From Opitutus sp. (GTDB lineage: Bacteria > Verrucomicrobiota > Verrucomicrobiia > Opitutales > Opitutaceae): a stretch of 64,000 bases of DNA. Shown here piece by piece: positions 35,690 through 44,650 of the stretch. How positions within the stretch are numbered: the first letter of the stretch is position 1; every line of letters starts with the position of its first letter. Location of the stretch: positions 1,316,501-1,380,500 of the forward strand of contig JACEUQ010000002.1 of NCBI GenBank assembly GCA_024998815.1, written 5' to 3'. Both the position numbers and the translations under genes were made by a program. The notes beneath the pieces were generated by a model, which worked only from the letters and a program-made list of their open reading frames with translations, was not told the origin of the DNA and made no database searches.

Positions 35690-38395
35690 GTGACCCAATC
35701 CGCCGCCTCCTCCTTCCTCGTCGTTGGTGAACGCACCAACATCACCGGCTCGCCCAAGTTCGCCAAGGCCCTCAAGGCCGGCGACTGGGACGCCTGCCTC
35801 GCCATCGCCAAACAACAGGTCGAATCCGGCGCCAACATCATCGACATCAACGTCGACGAGGCGCTCATCGAGGGCGAAACCACCATGGTCAAGTTCCTCA
35901 ACTTGATCGCCGCCGAGCCCGACATCACCCGCGTGCCGGTCATGATCGACTCCTCCAAGTGGTCCGTCCTAGAAGCGGGCCTGCAATGCCTCCAGGGCAA
36001 AGGCATCGTCAATTCCATCTCGCTCAAGGACGGCGAAACCGAGTTCCTGCGCCGCGCCCACCGGCTCATGCGCTACGGCGCCGCCGCCGTGGTGATGGCC
36101 TTCGATGAACAAGGCCAGGCCGCCACCCGCGACGAAAAAGTCCGCATCTGCACCCGCGCCTACCGGCTACTCGTCGACACCCTCGGCTTCCCGCCCGAGG
36201 ACATCATTTTTGACCCCAACATCCTCACCGTCGCCACCGGCATCGAGGAGCACAATAATTACGCGGTCGATTTCATTGAGGCCACGCGGATCATCAAAGC
36301 GACCCTGCCCTACGCCAAAGTTTCCGGCGGTCTTTCCAACGTCTCCTTCAGCTTCCGCGGCAACAATCCGGTGCGCGAAGCCATCCACACCGTGTTCCTC
36401 TACCACGCCATCAAGGCGGGCATGGACATGGCGATCGTCAACGCCGGCATGTTGGGCAACTACGACGAGATCGAGCCCGAGCTGCGTCAGCTCTGCGAGG
36501 ACGTCATCCTCAATCGCCACCCCGACGCCACCGAAAAGCTGATTGTTAAAGCCGACGAAATCAAAGCCCATGAAACGGCTGCCAAAGCGTCGCCTTCCGA
36601 GCTCTCAGCTCTTAGCTCCCAGCTCTCAGCTGCCAGCGCGTGGCGCAATCTCTCCGTCGAGGAGAGATTGAGCCACGCGCTGGTCAAAGGCATCGACACC
36701 TTTGTTGAGCAAGACACCGAGGAGTGCCGCCAAAAATATCCACGTCCCCTCGACATCATCGAAGGCCCGCTCATGGACGGCATGCGCGTGGTCGGCGACC
36801 TGTTCGGCGCCGGCAAAATGTTTCTCCCCCAAGTCGTGAAAAGCGCCCGCGTGATGAAGCGCTCGGTCGCCTACCTCACGCCCTTCATGGAAGCCGAAAA
36901 AGCCCGCGCCGCCGCCGCCGGCGAGGCCACCCGCGCCCAGGGCAAATTCCTCATCGCGACCGTCAAGGGCGACGTTCACGACATCGGCAAAAATATCGTC
37001 GGCGTGGTGCTGGCTTGTAACAACTACGAGGTCGTCGATCTCGGCGTGATGGTGTCGTGCGACAAGATTTTGGCCAAAGCCAAGGAGATCGGCGCCGACG
37101 TGATCGGCCTGTCCGGCCTGATCACCCCGTCGCTCGACGAGATGGTGCACGTCGCCAAGGAAATGAAACGTCTGGGTTTTACGGTTCCGCTTCTCGTCGG
37201 TGGCGCGACCACCTCGCCCGCGCACACCGCGGTCAAAGTCGCCCCCGAATACCCGCACGGCGTTGTGCACGTGCTCGACGCCTCACGTGTGGTCAACGTG
37301 GTCAGCTCGCTGCTCTCGCCCACGCAAAAACCCGCCTTCCTCGCCGAGGTCGTCGCCAAGCAGGAAAAGTCGCGCGAGGAATTCGCCGCGCGCCGCAACA
37401 AACGCCCGCTACTCTCGCTCGATCAGGCGCGCGCCCGCGCTCCGCAGTTCCACTGGGCGACCACCGACCTGCCCAAACCAGCGTTCCTCGGTACCCAAGT
37501 TTACCACGACGCCAGCGTAAAAGAGCTGCTCGAAAAGGAGTTCATCGACTGGGGCCCATTCTTTAGCGCGTGGGAGCTACATGGGCGTTACCCCGAGATC
37601 CTCACCGACGAAGTCGTCGGCGAAGAGGCGACCAAGCTGATGGCGGACGCGCAGGAGATGTTCGCGCGCATCATTCGCGAAAACCGCTTTCAGCCCAAGG
37701 CAGTCCAGACCTTCTGGTCGGCCAACTCGGTCGGCGACTCCGTCGAGATCTACACCGACGAGACGCGTACCCAGGTTTTGCACACGTTCCACTTCCTGCG
37801 CCAGCAGCTGGAAAAGCCCGCCGACCAGTTCAACCACTGCCTCGCCGACTACATTGCGCCCAAGAGCAGCGGACGCGCCGATTACCTCGGCAGTTTTGCT
37901 GTCACGGCGGGCGACGGCGTGGAGAAATTCTCCCACGAATTCAAAGCCGCCGGCGACGACTACAACGCGATCATGGTGCAGGCGCTCGGCGACCGCATAG
38001 CCGAGGCGATGGCGGAGTTTTTCCACAAAAAGACCCGCGACCTGTGCGGCTACGGCCTCACCGAAAACCTGAGCGCCTACGACATCATCCGCGAAAAGTA
38101 CCGCAGTATCCGCCCGGCGCCCGGGTATCCAGCCTGCCCCGACCACCGCCACAAGCCGCAGCTCTGGAACCTGGTTCCGGTGGAGAAGGAAATCGGCATC
38201 GGCCTGACGGAGAGTTGCGCGATGTATCCGGCGAGCAGCGTGAGCGGGTTTTATTTCAACCACCCGGAGTCGAAGTATTTCGCTGTGGGCAAGCTCGGCC
38301 GCGACCAGGTGACCGAGTACGCCGGCCGCAGCGGTTGGACACTCGCCGAGTGCGAAAAATGGCTCGGGCCGTACCTCGACTACGATCCGAGCTGA
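35690..38395 (+). CDS. metH: Methionine synthase, folate/cobalamin/activation modules (split MetH, second gene)
   Basis: A 901-residue protein starting at GTG 35690. Pterin-binding module from the start ([32 protein letters not shown]), then cobalamin cap and B12 domain with the ligand His in [14 protein letters not shown] near 429, GLSGLITPS and LLVGGATTS, and the SAM-binding activation domain ([12 protein letters not shown] near 806; [16 protein letters not shown] near 843). Residues about 303-318 are encoded by heptamer-phased repeat in the linker before the cap. Together with 34509-35585 it forms a complete MetH. Confidence 0.94.
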   Translation: MTQSAASSFLVVGERTNITGSPKFAKALKAGDWDACLAIAKQQVESGANIIDINVDEALIEGETTMVKFLNLIAAEPDITRVPVMIDSSKWSVLEAGLQCLQGKGIVNSISLKDGETEFLRRAHRLMRYGAAAVVMAFDEQGQAATRDEKVRICTRAYRLLVDTLGFPPEDIIFDPNILTVATGIEEHNNYAVDFIEATRIIKATLPYAKVSGGLSNVSFSFRGNNPVREAIHTVFLYHAIKAGMDMAIVNAGMLGNYDEIEPELRQLCEDVILNRHPDATEKLIVKADEIKAHETAAKASPSELSALSSQLSAASAWRNLSVEERLSHALVKGIDTFVEQDTEECRQKYPRPLDIIEGPLMDGMRVVGDLFGAGKMFLPQVVKSARVMKRSVAYLTPFMEAEKARAAAAGEATRAQGKFLIATVKGDVHDIGKNIVGVVLACNNYEVVDLGVMVSCDKILAKAKEIGADVIGLSGLITPSLDEMVHVAKEMKRLGFTVPLLVGGATTSPAHTAVKVAPEYPHGVVHVLDASRVVNVVSSLLSPTQKPAFLAEVVAKQEKSREEFAARRNKRPLLSLDQARARAPQFHWATTDLPKPAFLGTQVYHDASVKELLEKEFIDWGPFFSAWELHGRYPEILTDEVVGEEATKLMADAQEMFARIIRENRFQPKAVQTFWSANSVGDSVEIYTDETRTQVLHTFHFLRQQLEKPADQFNHCLADYIAPKSSGRADYLGSFAVTAGDGVEKFSHEFKAAGDDYNAIMVQALGDRIAEAMAEFFHKKTRDLCGYGLTENLSAYDIIREKYRSIRPAPGYPACPDHRHKPQLWNLVPVEKEIGIGLTESCAMYPASSVSGFYFNHPESKYFAVGKLGRDQVTEYAGRSGWTLAECEKWLGPYLDYDPS
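36600..36641. repeat. Heptamer-phased repeat in frame in metH
   Basis: Six words of the AGCTCTC and AGCTCCC type, encoding a Ser/Leu/Ala stretch ([11 protein letters not shown]) in the linker between the pterin and cap domains. Same word family as 15900-15950. Confidence 0.85.
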
Positions 38396-38430
38396 GCGAC
38401 TGAAAACCCGCAGCAACAAACACCGAAAGG

Positions 38431-38585
38431 CATTTTTTAACCGCTAATGGACGCGAATAGACGCTAATGGCAGCAGGATGGCCGCTTGTTTCATTAGCTC
38501 TGAGGTAGTGCGGTGCTTTAGCCCGCAGGTTTACAACGGATACACTCCTGCAATTGCCGATGCGGGCTAAAGCACCGCACTACTT
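38431..38585. repeat. Decamer arm followed by GTAGTGCGGTGCTTTAGCC hairpin
   Basis: 38433-38470 is one arm of the decamer family (CGCTAATGGA and CGCGAATAGA words). 38505-38585 is a separate long hairpin: GTAGTGCGGTGCTTTAGCC at the left and its exact complement at the right (38562-38585) around a 38-base loop. Together they fill most of the 207 bases between metH and the EamA transporter. Confidence 0.85.
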
Positions 38586-38593
38586 TCGATCTT

Positions 38594-38619
38594 ACACCTT
38601 GAATGTTACTGCCTACTAG
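38594..38619. repeat. Solo terminal repeat of the CTAG-ended element
   Basis: Twenty-five of 26 bases match the right end of the MITE-like element at 61710-61735 (ends GTTACTGCCTACTAG). No matching left end is found upstream. The ATG of the next gene (38603) lies inside it. Confidence 0.85.
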
Positions 38620-39481
38620 GCCAGCGCCCCGCGCCCATTCCACCAGCCTGCTTATGATGCTGGGATCGACCGTGTGCTTTATCGCCAACGTGCTGCTGAT
38701 CCGCGCGCTCGGGCACATGGGCAACGCAAGTGTGTGGGTGGTCACCTCGGCCCGCTTCGTCATCGGGCTGGCGATCGTGACGACGGTTTACCGCCGCGAG
38801 TTTCAGCCCAAGAACCTCTTTAGCCACGGCAAACTGATCGAGCGCGGCCTGCTCGGAGGCCTGTGCACCCTTGGGTTTTATTACACGATTCCGCTGCTGG
38901 GCGCGGGGCGCGCCACGTTTATCAACAACACCTACGTGATTTGGGGCGGGCTGTTCGCGGTGTTGGCGCTGCGCGAACGCCTGCGGCCCATTCTTCTTCT
39001 TGGCGCGGCCGTCACCCTGCTCGGACTCGGGCTGCTCACCAATCCCTTTGCCGGCACGACAGATGGCACGGGGGGTTATGAACTGATTGCGCTGCTCAAT
39101 GCCTTTGGCGCGGCATGGATCGTCGTCACCATTCGCCAACTGCACGCGCGCGAACACAGCTCGACGATCTTCGCCGCCCAATGTGTTTACGGCCTGCTCC
39201 TGTGTCTGGGCCCCGCCCTCGCCAATCTCACGGTCATCAGCCCGGCGGCGTGGGCTATAATTATTGTGGCGAGCGTGTTCGCCAGCGCCGGCCAACTCCT
39301 GATGACCCAGGCCTTCCGCGACCTCTCGGTGGCCGAAGGATCCCTCATGCAAATGCTCGTGCCGCTGGGCATCGCACTGGGTGGAGCTGTGTTTTTCCAG
39401 GAGCACTTCACCGCGCTGGAACTCTGTGGCGGTGCGCTCATCCTAGCCGGCACCGCCGTGACTGCGTTGCGTAAATCCTGA
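38603..39481 (+). CDS. EamA-family (drug/metabolite transporter superfamily) permease
   Basis: About 292 residues with ten predicted membrane helices and two EamA halves; PLLGAGRATFINNTYVIWGG marks the end of the first half. Substrate unknown. The upstream ATG at 38603 falls in a mobile-element terminus, so the first six codons (MLLPTR) derive from it; an alternative start is ATG 38654, just before the first helix (MLGSTVCFIANVLLI). Stands alone on the plus strand. Confidence 0.85.
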   Translation: MLLPTRPAPRAHSTSLLMMLGSTVCFIANVLLIRALGHMGNASVWVVTSARFVIGLAIVTTVYRREFQPKNLFSHGKLIERGLLGGLCTLGFYYTIPLLGAGRATFINNTYVIWGGLFAVLALRERLRPILLLGAAVTLLGLGLLTNPFAGTTDGTGGYELIALLNAFGAAWIVVTIRQLHAREHSSTIFAAQCVYGLLLCLGPALANLTVISPAAWAIIIVASVFASAGQLLMTQAFRDLSVAEGSLMQMLVPLGIALGGAVFFQEHFTALELCGGALILAGTAVTALRKS

Positions 39482-39955
39482 CCGCGCCGATCTAATTCCG
39501 ATTCACGTTCAAGTTGCGGCTTAAGGCATCCTTGAGCTCACGCTCAAGGCCACGGGAAGTGTGCCCACGAAGGGTGTGGCCCTGAGCGTGAGCTCAGTGG
39601 TGTTTGCCCAAAGGCAACCGCTCCCCCAATGAACCGACTTCATTAAGAGCCTCTTGAACGCGAATGGATGTAAGTAAGGCCCACATGACTTGATTCTTCT
39701 GTGTATTCCGAGTGTTCCGTGGGCAACCTCTCTGCCACCGCAGCAACTTCGCGAGACTCTGGATCGTCTTCGCGGTCAAATAGTCCGGCTCCATGCATTC
39801 GCGTTTAGCTAGTCGCAAAAATCGCCCTCGGCCAGTTGCAACGGGTCAAGAACTCTATTCATTGCCTCGCCAACACCTACCTTTTTCGTGCGATTTGACC
39901 CTCCAGTCCCCATTGCGCCCGCTCCGCACGCCCCCCGTGCGGGACGCCTCCGCCC
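39482..39955. other. 474-base intergenic stretch with repeats
   Basis: Contains a GAGCTCACGCTCAAGG inverted repeat (39529-39600, related to 20719-20786) and, at 39695-39725, nine-base words of the TCTGTGTAT and TCCGAGTGT type. No credible gene was found. Confidence 0.6.
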
Positions 39956-40870
39956 ATGAACTCGCGGATCTACGAATGCCGGGTCTTGCACGCGCGCTTT
40001 GTGCCGAAGCCCCACCGCTTCGCCTACCGCCTGTTCATGCTCGCCGTGGACCTCGACGAACTGCCCGCACTCCACCGCCGCCTGCGCCTTTTTTCTGTCA
40101 ACCGCGCCAACTTTTACTCTTTCAGGGAAAACGACTTCCTCCCCACTTCGGAACCGCTCTTTAACCCGTCGCATTCCGCCTGCGCCACCTCACCGACTGC
40201 CAACCTTCCTCCGTCATTGGGCGTCGCCAGCCCCGCCCTCACCGTTGCCCCGCTCAAGGCCCGTGTGCTCGCCTTTTTTGCCTCCCACGGTGTCGATCTC
40301 GGGCCGGGCGGGCGCGTCGTGCTCGTGGCGCTGCCCCGCGTTCTCGGCTACTCGTTTAACCCCGTTTCATTTTACTACGGCTATGACGCCTCCGGCTCCT
40401 GCCTCGGGGCTATCGCCGAGGTCACCAACACCTTCCGCGAAATGAAACCGTACTTCGTGGGCTCTGAAGCTAGCCCAGGGGAGTTCCGCCTGCGCACCCC
40501 GAAGTTCTTTTACGTTTCGCCCTTCTCAGACGTGGATGTTGCCTTCGATTTCCACCTGAGCGCCCCCACGGAAAAACTCGCCGTCCAAATCGACGACTAT
40601 GTCGGCACCCAACGCACCCTCACCAGCTCGCTTCACGGCCCTTCCAGCCCGCTCACCGACGCCCGCCTCGCCTGGTTCACCCTCAAATACCCGCTCCTCA
40701 CCCTGCGTATTATCGGTCTGATCCACTGGCACGCCCTGCGCCTGTTTCTAAAAAAAATCCCCTGGTTCCCCAAAAGCGCCCGCCCGGACGACCAACGTGA
40801 CCTGTACCACCCGCACGCCTCTTTGACCCACGACGACAGCGCATCGCCTGACCGCCATCCGAACGCATGA
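39956..40870 (+). CDS. DUF1365 family protein
   Basis: A 304-residue DUF1365 protein: IYECRVLHARFVPKPHRFAY at the N-terminus, LVALPRVLGYSFNPVSFYY at about 120 and EVTNTFREMKPYFV at about 155. The biochemical role is unknown, but the family is typically linked to cyclopropane-type fatty-acid methyltransferases, as here. Stop overlaps the CFA synthase start by four bases. Confidence 0.88.
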   Translation: MNSRIYECRVLHARFVPKPHRFAYRLFMLAVDLDELPALHRRLRLFSVNRANFYSFRENDFLPTSEPLFNPSHSACATSPTANLPPSLGVASPALTVAPLKARVLAFFASHGVDLGPGGRVVLVALPRVLGYSFNPVSFYYGYDASGSCLGAIAEVTNTFREMKPYFVGSEASPGEFRLRTPKFFYVSPFSDVDVAFDFHLSAPTEKLAVQIDDYVGTQRTLTSSLHGPSSPLTDARLAWFTLKYPLLTLRIIGLIHWHALRLFLKKIPWFPKSARPDDQRDLYHPHASLTHDDSASPDRHPNA

Positions 40871-42183
40871 ACATCAACATCGAATCCGCCGCCGCCGCCC
40901 CCGCTCAAACCTCCGCCGCCCTGCCCGCGTCGGCAACGGGTGCGCGCTCGTTTTATGAGCGCGCGGTGCTCGGCACCTTCGCCGGCATGACGCGCGGCCA
41001 CCTGCACATCGAGTTACCCGACGGCACCTGCCGCACCTTCGGCTCCCCCGCCCCCACCGGCCAAAAACTCCCGCTCGACATCCCCGCCGACGCCACGATC
41101 CGCGTGCGCCGCGCCAAGTTTTTCAAAAAGTGCTTTCTGCACGGCGACATCGGTTTTGCCGAGAGCCACATCGACGGCGACTGGGAAACCCCCGACCTGA
41201 CGGCAGTCATCGCCTGGTTCGTCCACAACATCGACCAAGCCCCGACGCTCTCCGGCTCGAAAAGCGCGCGCTCGTTTGCGCTCAACCTCCTGCGTTTTGC
41301 CGACCGGATTGGCCACCTGCTGCGCCCCAACTCCCAGGAGACCGCCCGACGCAACATCCGCGAGCACTACGACCTGTCCAACGACTTTTTCGAACTCTTC
41401 CTCGATTCCTCGATGATGTATTCGGCGGCCAAGTGGACCACGCCGGATCTCTCGCTGGAGGCGGCCCAGTTTGAGAAAAACGACGCGCTGTGCCGCAGCC
41501 TGCGCCTGTTGCCCACCGACCATGTTCTCGAAATCGGCTCGGGCTGGGGCGGCTGGGCGCTGCACGCCGCGCGCCATTACGGCTGCCGCGTGACCACGAT
41601 CACGTTATCGCAACGCCAGCTCGACTACGCCCGCCAGCGCATCGCCGCAGCCGGCCTTGCCGAACGCATCGAGGTGCGTTTCCAGGACTACCGCGAGCTC
41701 TCCGGGCAGTTCGATAAAATCGTTTCCATCGAGATGATGGAGGCGATCGGCCACGCCTACCTGCCCGATTTCTGCGCGGTGATCGACCGGGTATTAAAAC
41801 CCAACGGGCTGGTCGGGTTGCAATTCATCACCTGCCCGGACGCCCGCTACGACGAGTTCCGCAACGGCGTGGACTTTATCCAAAAGCACATTTTCCCCGG
41901 CTCGCTGCTGCTGTCGCTCAACCGGGTGAACGAACAGCTTTCGTCCCACGGCGATTTTGTGATGCACGGGATCACCGATCTGGGGCAAGACTACGCCCGC
42001 ACCCTGCGCCTCTGGCACGAGACCTTTTCGCGCAAACTCACCGAGGTGCGCAAACTCGGCTTCGACGAGCGGTTTATTCGGAAATGGAGCTATTACCTGT
42101 GCTACTGCGAGGCCGCCTTCGCCCTGCGCAATATCTCGGTCGTGCAGACCCTCCACACCCGCCCCAACAACTTCGCGCTATGA
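40867..42183 (+). CDS. cfa: Cyclopropane-fatty-acyl-phospholipid synthase
   Basis: A 438-residue enzyme adding a methylene from SAM to unsaturated acyl chains of membrane lipids. An N-terminal lipid-binding region precedes EHYDLSNDFFELFLD (about 176), the SAM motif LEIGSGWGGWALHAA (about 222), SIEMMEAIGHAYLPDF (about 279) and the C-terminal CEAAFALRNISVVQ. Coupled to the DUF1365 gene. The first of two CFA-type methyltransferases in the cluster. Confidence 0.92.
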   Translation: MNINIESAAAAPAQTSAALPASATGARSFYERAVLGTFAGMTRGHLHIELPDGTCRTFGSPAPTGQKLPLDIPADATIRVRRAKFFKKCFLHGDIGFAESHIDGDWETPDLTAVIAWFVHNIDQAPTLSGSKSARSFALNLLRFADRIGHLLRPNSQETARRNIREHYDLSNDFFELFLDSSMMYSAAKWTTPDLSLEAAQFEKNDALCRSLRLLPTDHVLEIGSGWGGWALHAARHYGCRVTTITLSQRQLDYARQRIAAAGLAERIEVRFQDYRELSGQFDKIVSIEMMEAIGHAYLPDFCAVIDRVLKPNGLVGLQFITCPDARYDEFRNGVDFIQKHIFPGSLLLSLNRVNEQLSSHGDFVMHGITDLGQDYARTLRLWHETFSRKLTEVRKLGFDERFIRKWSYYLCYCEAAFALRNISVVQTLHTRPNNFAL

Positions 42184-42185
42184 TT

Positions 42186-42500
42186 TTTTTTGAAGTAGCG
42201 AGTAGTGAGTAGCGAGTAAAAGAACCCTCCGCCACTCGTTCTCTTACTCCTACTCTTACCCGTTCCTCTTTATCTTAATCGTTCTCCATCCGAATCCCCC
42301 CCCGCCCCACTCACACCGAAAAGACCGTTCACAATCCCGAGAACGAGTAGGCGTAAGAGAACGAGAAAGATTCCAACCCTCCGCCCCTGACAACGTCCAA
42401 CACTCAACATTGAACGCTCAACCTCCAACCAGCCCCAACCAACATCTGCCGCACTCTGGGTTGAACGTTGGATGTTGAATGTTGGACGTTGAACGTTCCT
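42186..42500. repeat. Composite repeat region: GTAGCGA heptamers, hexamer hairpin and GTTGAAC heptamer hairpin
   Basis: The 327-base gap is almost wholly repeat. 42190-42218: heptamers of GTAGCGA type. 42233-42376: hexamer-phased hairpin (ACTCGT and TCTCTT words; purine arm at 42341-42372). 42388-42497: a second hairpin whose right arm is five exact-phase heptamers (GTTGAAC, GTTGGAT type) and whose left arm has the complementary GTCCAAC type. Three families are juxtaposed without a gene. Confidence 0.88.
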
Positions 42501-42510
42501 CCGCCCCCCC

Positions 42511-42924
42511 ATGCTCCTCTTCCTTCGTCTGCTCTTTTGTGGAATCATCGTCAGCATGCTGGCCGTGACCGGCTGGGCTAGCTCGCAGTGCGCGATCTTC
42601 GCCATCCCGCGCGATGTGTTCACCCACCCGTGGTTCATCGCCACGCTCTTCGACGCCTATTGGGCGTTCATCACGTTCTTTGTCTGGGTCGCGTGGAAAG
42701 AGCGTTCCACCGCAGCCCGCGTCCTGTGGTTTGTCGCCATCATCCTCTGGGGAAACCTGGCCATGGCGACCTACGTCCTCGTCGAACTTTTCCGCATCCA
42801 GCGCAGCGCCCAACTCGGCGAGGTGTTCGCCACCCGCAATCCCGGTAAAATCGCCCTGCCTGCCACCCTCACCCTCGCCGGTGTCGCCGTCTACCTGCTC
42901 GGCGCGAAGACCCTCTTCGCGTGA
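42511..42924 (+). CDS. DUF1475 family membrane protein
   Basis: A 137-residue protein with four hydrophobic helices. The conserved HPWFIATLFDAYWAFITFF and VWVAWKE segments fit DUF1475, a family of unknown function known from bacteria and plants. Overlaps the DUF2062 gene by four bases. Confidence 0.78.
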   Translation: MLLFLRLLFCGIIVSMLAVTGWASSQCAIFAIPRDVFTHPWFIATLFDAYWAFITFFVWVAWKERSTAARVLWFVAIILWGNLAMATYVLVELFRIQRSAQLGEVFATRNPGKIALPATLTLAGVAVYLLGAKTLFA

Positions 42925-43424
42925 CCATGACCGATTCCCCGCCCCCCCGCTCGTTCTGGAAACGCCGCCTCGGCGACCCGGTCCTCGCTCTGCTCTCGCA
43001 AGGGGTCACTCCCGACAAAATCGCCGCCACCCTCGCCGTCGGCACCGCCGTTTCCCTGCTCCCGTTTTTCGGCGTGACCACTCTGGCCAACATCCTTGTT
43101 GGCCTAAAACTACGGATGAACCAGCCGCTCCTCCAAGCGCTCAACTACCTGATCACGCCCGTCCACCTGGTCATGATCTTTGTCTACGTGCGTATCGGCG
43201 AAACCCTCTGGGGCGTGCACGAAGCGCCCTTCAGTATCCGCGAACTGTTCAGCACGTTTACCGAAAAACCCATCGGCGAATTCCTTCAACGCTTTGGCTG
43301 GACCGGCATCCACGCCTTCACCGCCTGGGCGCTGAGCGTGCCGGTGATTATCGGGGTCCTGTATTACACGCTGCGCCCGCTCATGCGAAAACTCGGCAGC
43401 CTGCGCCGGCCCAAGCACACCTGA
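42921..43424 (+). CDS. DUF2062 family membrane protein
   Basis: A 167-residue protein with the DUF2062 pattern: ATLAVGTAVSLLPFFGVTT near 35, LRMNQPLLQALNYLITPVH near 63 and further helices. Unknown function, inner membrane. Start at 42921 or in-frame ATG 42927. Coupled to the DUF1475 gene. Confidence 0.82.
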   Translation: MTMTDSPPPRSFWKRRLGDPVLALLSQGVTPDKIAATLAVGTAVSLLPFFGVTTLANILVGLKLRMNQPLLQALNYLITPVHLVMIFVYVRIGETLWGVHEAPFSIRELFSTFTEKPIGEFLQRFGWTGIHAFTAWALSVPVIIGVLYYTLRPLMRKLGSLRRPKHT

Positions 43425-43453
43425 CTCCAATCGTACTCCGCCCCTATCAATCG

Positions 43454-43670
43454 TTCTCCTACTCTTACTCGTTCTCGACTCCGAAATCCGCAGCAGACGA
43501 AACGGAGTTCATCAAAGTAGCGCAGACTTCCCAGTCTGCTTCGGTGTCGGAACACCCAAGCAACCGAGGCAGACTGGAAGTCTGCGCTACTTTGCGGAGC
43601 TCGGAACGGACGACACGGACGTCGTCCCTCCCCTAAAACACTCAATCCCCAAACGAGAACGATTTTTAAA
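43454..43670. repeat. Hexamer hairpin with a GTAGCGCAGACTT element nested inside
   Basis: Hexamer pyrimidine arm at 43454-43490 (TCGTTCTCC and TACTCTTACTCG) and purine remnant at 43648-43663 (AACGAGAACGA). Between them, at 43516-43591, is a complete copy of the hairpin family seen at 15211 and 26838, with arms GTAGCGCAGACTTCCCAG and its complement. One family appears to have inserted into another. Confidence 0.82.
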
Positions 43671-43678
43671 CTTCCCCC

Positions 43679-44467
43679 ATGACCATCCTCCCCAGCCTCC
43701 TGATCGCCACGACCGCCCTTTGCGGGTTGTTTGCGGCCACGTTTAAGTTCGCCCGTCGCGTGGACAACTACGGGATCGTCGACGTCGTCTGGGCCTACGC
43801 GTTTGGCCTGCTCGCCGCTTTCTACGCCACCACCGGCGCCGGCTGGGGGCCTCGTCGGGGGCTCATGGCCGCGCTGGTCGGCATTTGGAGCGTTCGGCTC
43901 GGCACGCACCTCTACCACCGGGTGCGCAGCCACCACCCCGTCGAGGACGCCCGCTATCAAACGATGCGCGTGCTGTGGTCGGCCGACTTCGGGCGCAAGA
44001 TGGGCATCTTTTTTCAACAGCAGGCCGTCTCGGTCGTTATCCTAGGCCTGCCGTTCCTGCTCATCGCGCGCAACGCGGCCCCGGGGTTGCACCCGTTGGA
44101 AATCGCCGGCGCGGCCCTGTGGCTGGTCGCGCTTGTTGGCGAATCGCTGGCCGACGCCCAACTTGCCGCGTTTAAACAAAATCCCGCCAACGCCGGCCAG
44201 GTGTGCGCGGTGGGCCTGTGGGCGCACAGCCGCCACCCCAACTACTTTTTCGAGTGGTGCGTGTGGCTGGGCTTTTTTGTATTCGCCTGCGCCTCGCCCT
44301 GGGGCTGGACCAGCGTGATCTGCCCGCTCGGTATACTGTATCTGCTGCTCTACGTGACCGGCGTGCCGATGGCCGAGGCCCAATCGTTAAAATCCCGAGG
44401 CGACGCCTACCGCGCCTATCAACAGCGCGTGTCAGCGTTCATTCCTTGGTTTACCAAAAAGAGTTAA
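43679..44467 (+). CDS. DUF1295 / steroid 5-alpha-reductase-like membrane protein
   Basis: A 262-residue membrane protein with about seven helices. The DUF1295 block GLWAHSRHPNYFFEWCVWLG near residue 180 and the C-terminal SRGDAYRAYQQRVSAFIPW identify it. Relatives are thought to reduce double bonds or methylate isoprenoid and acyl chains (the ICMT/5-alpha-reductase fold binds NADPH or SAM). Position between two CFA-type genes suggests a role in acyl-chain modification. Confidence 0.87.
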   Translation: MTILPSLLIATTALCGLFAATFKFARRVDNYGIVDVVWAYAFGLLAAFYATTGAGWGPRRGLMAALVGIWSVRLGTHLYHRVRSHHPVEDARYQTMRVLWSADFGRKMGIFFQQQAVSVVILGLPFLLIARNAAPGLHPLEIAGAALWLVALVGESLADAQLAAFKQNPANAGQVCAVGLWAHSRHPNYFFEWCVWLGFFVFACASPWGWTSVICPLGILYLLLYVTGVPMAEAQSLKSRGDAYRAYQQRVSAFIPWFTKKS

Positions 44468-44480
44468 TCCGCCCGCTGTG

Positions 44481-44640
44481 ACTCTTTCTCGTTCCTCTTT
44501 ATCCTAATCGTTCTCCGTCCGAATCCGACTGCCTACAGCCAAATCCGAGATCCCGACTCCAATCCCGAGAACGAGAAAGATTAAGAGAAAGAGAACGATT
44601 CCAATCCTCCTACTCCGACCTACTCGCTACTTCCCACGCC
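44481..44640. repeat. Hexamer-phased inverted repeat
   Basis: Pyrimidine arm at 44481-44518 (TCTTTCTCGTTCC, CTAATCGTTCTCC) and purine arm at 44567-44606 (CGAGAACGAGAAAG, AGAGAAAGAGAACG), with a loop that shares TCCGAATCC and AATCCCGAGAACG with the copy at 42233-42376. It fills the gap before the second CFA-type gene. Confidence 0.85.
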
Positions 44641-44650
44641 CCCCCCCGTC

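Noticed and set aside
13141-44640. CRISPR-like arrays suggested by regularly repeated words
   Set aside because: Words are contiguous without unique spacers, and there are no cas genes in the window.
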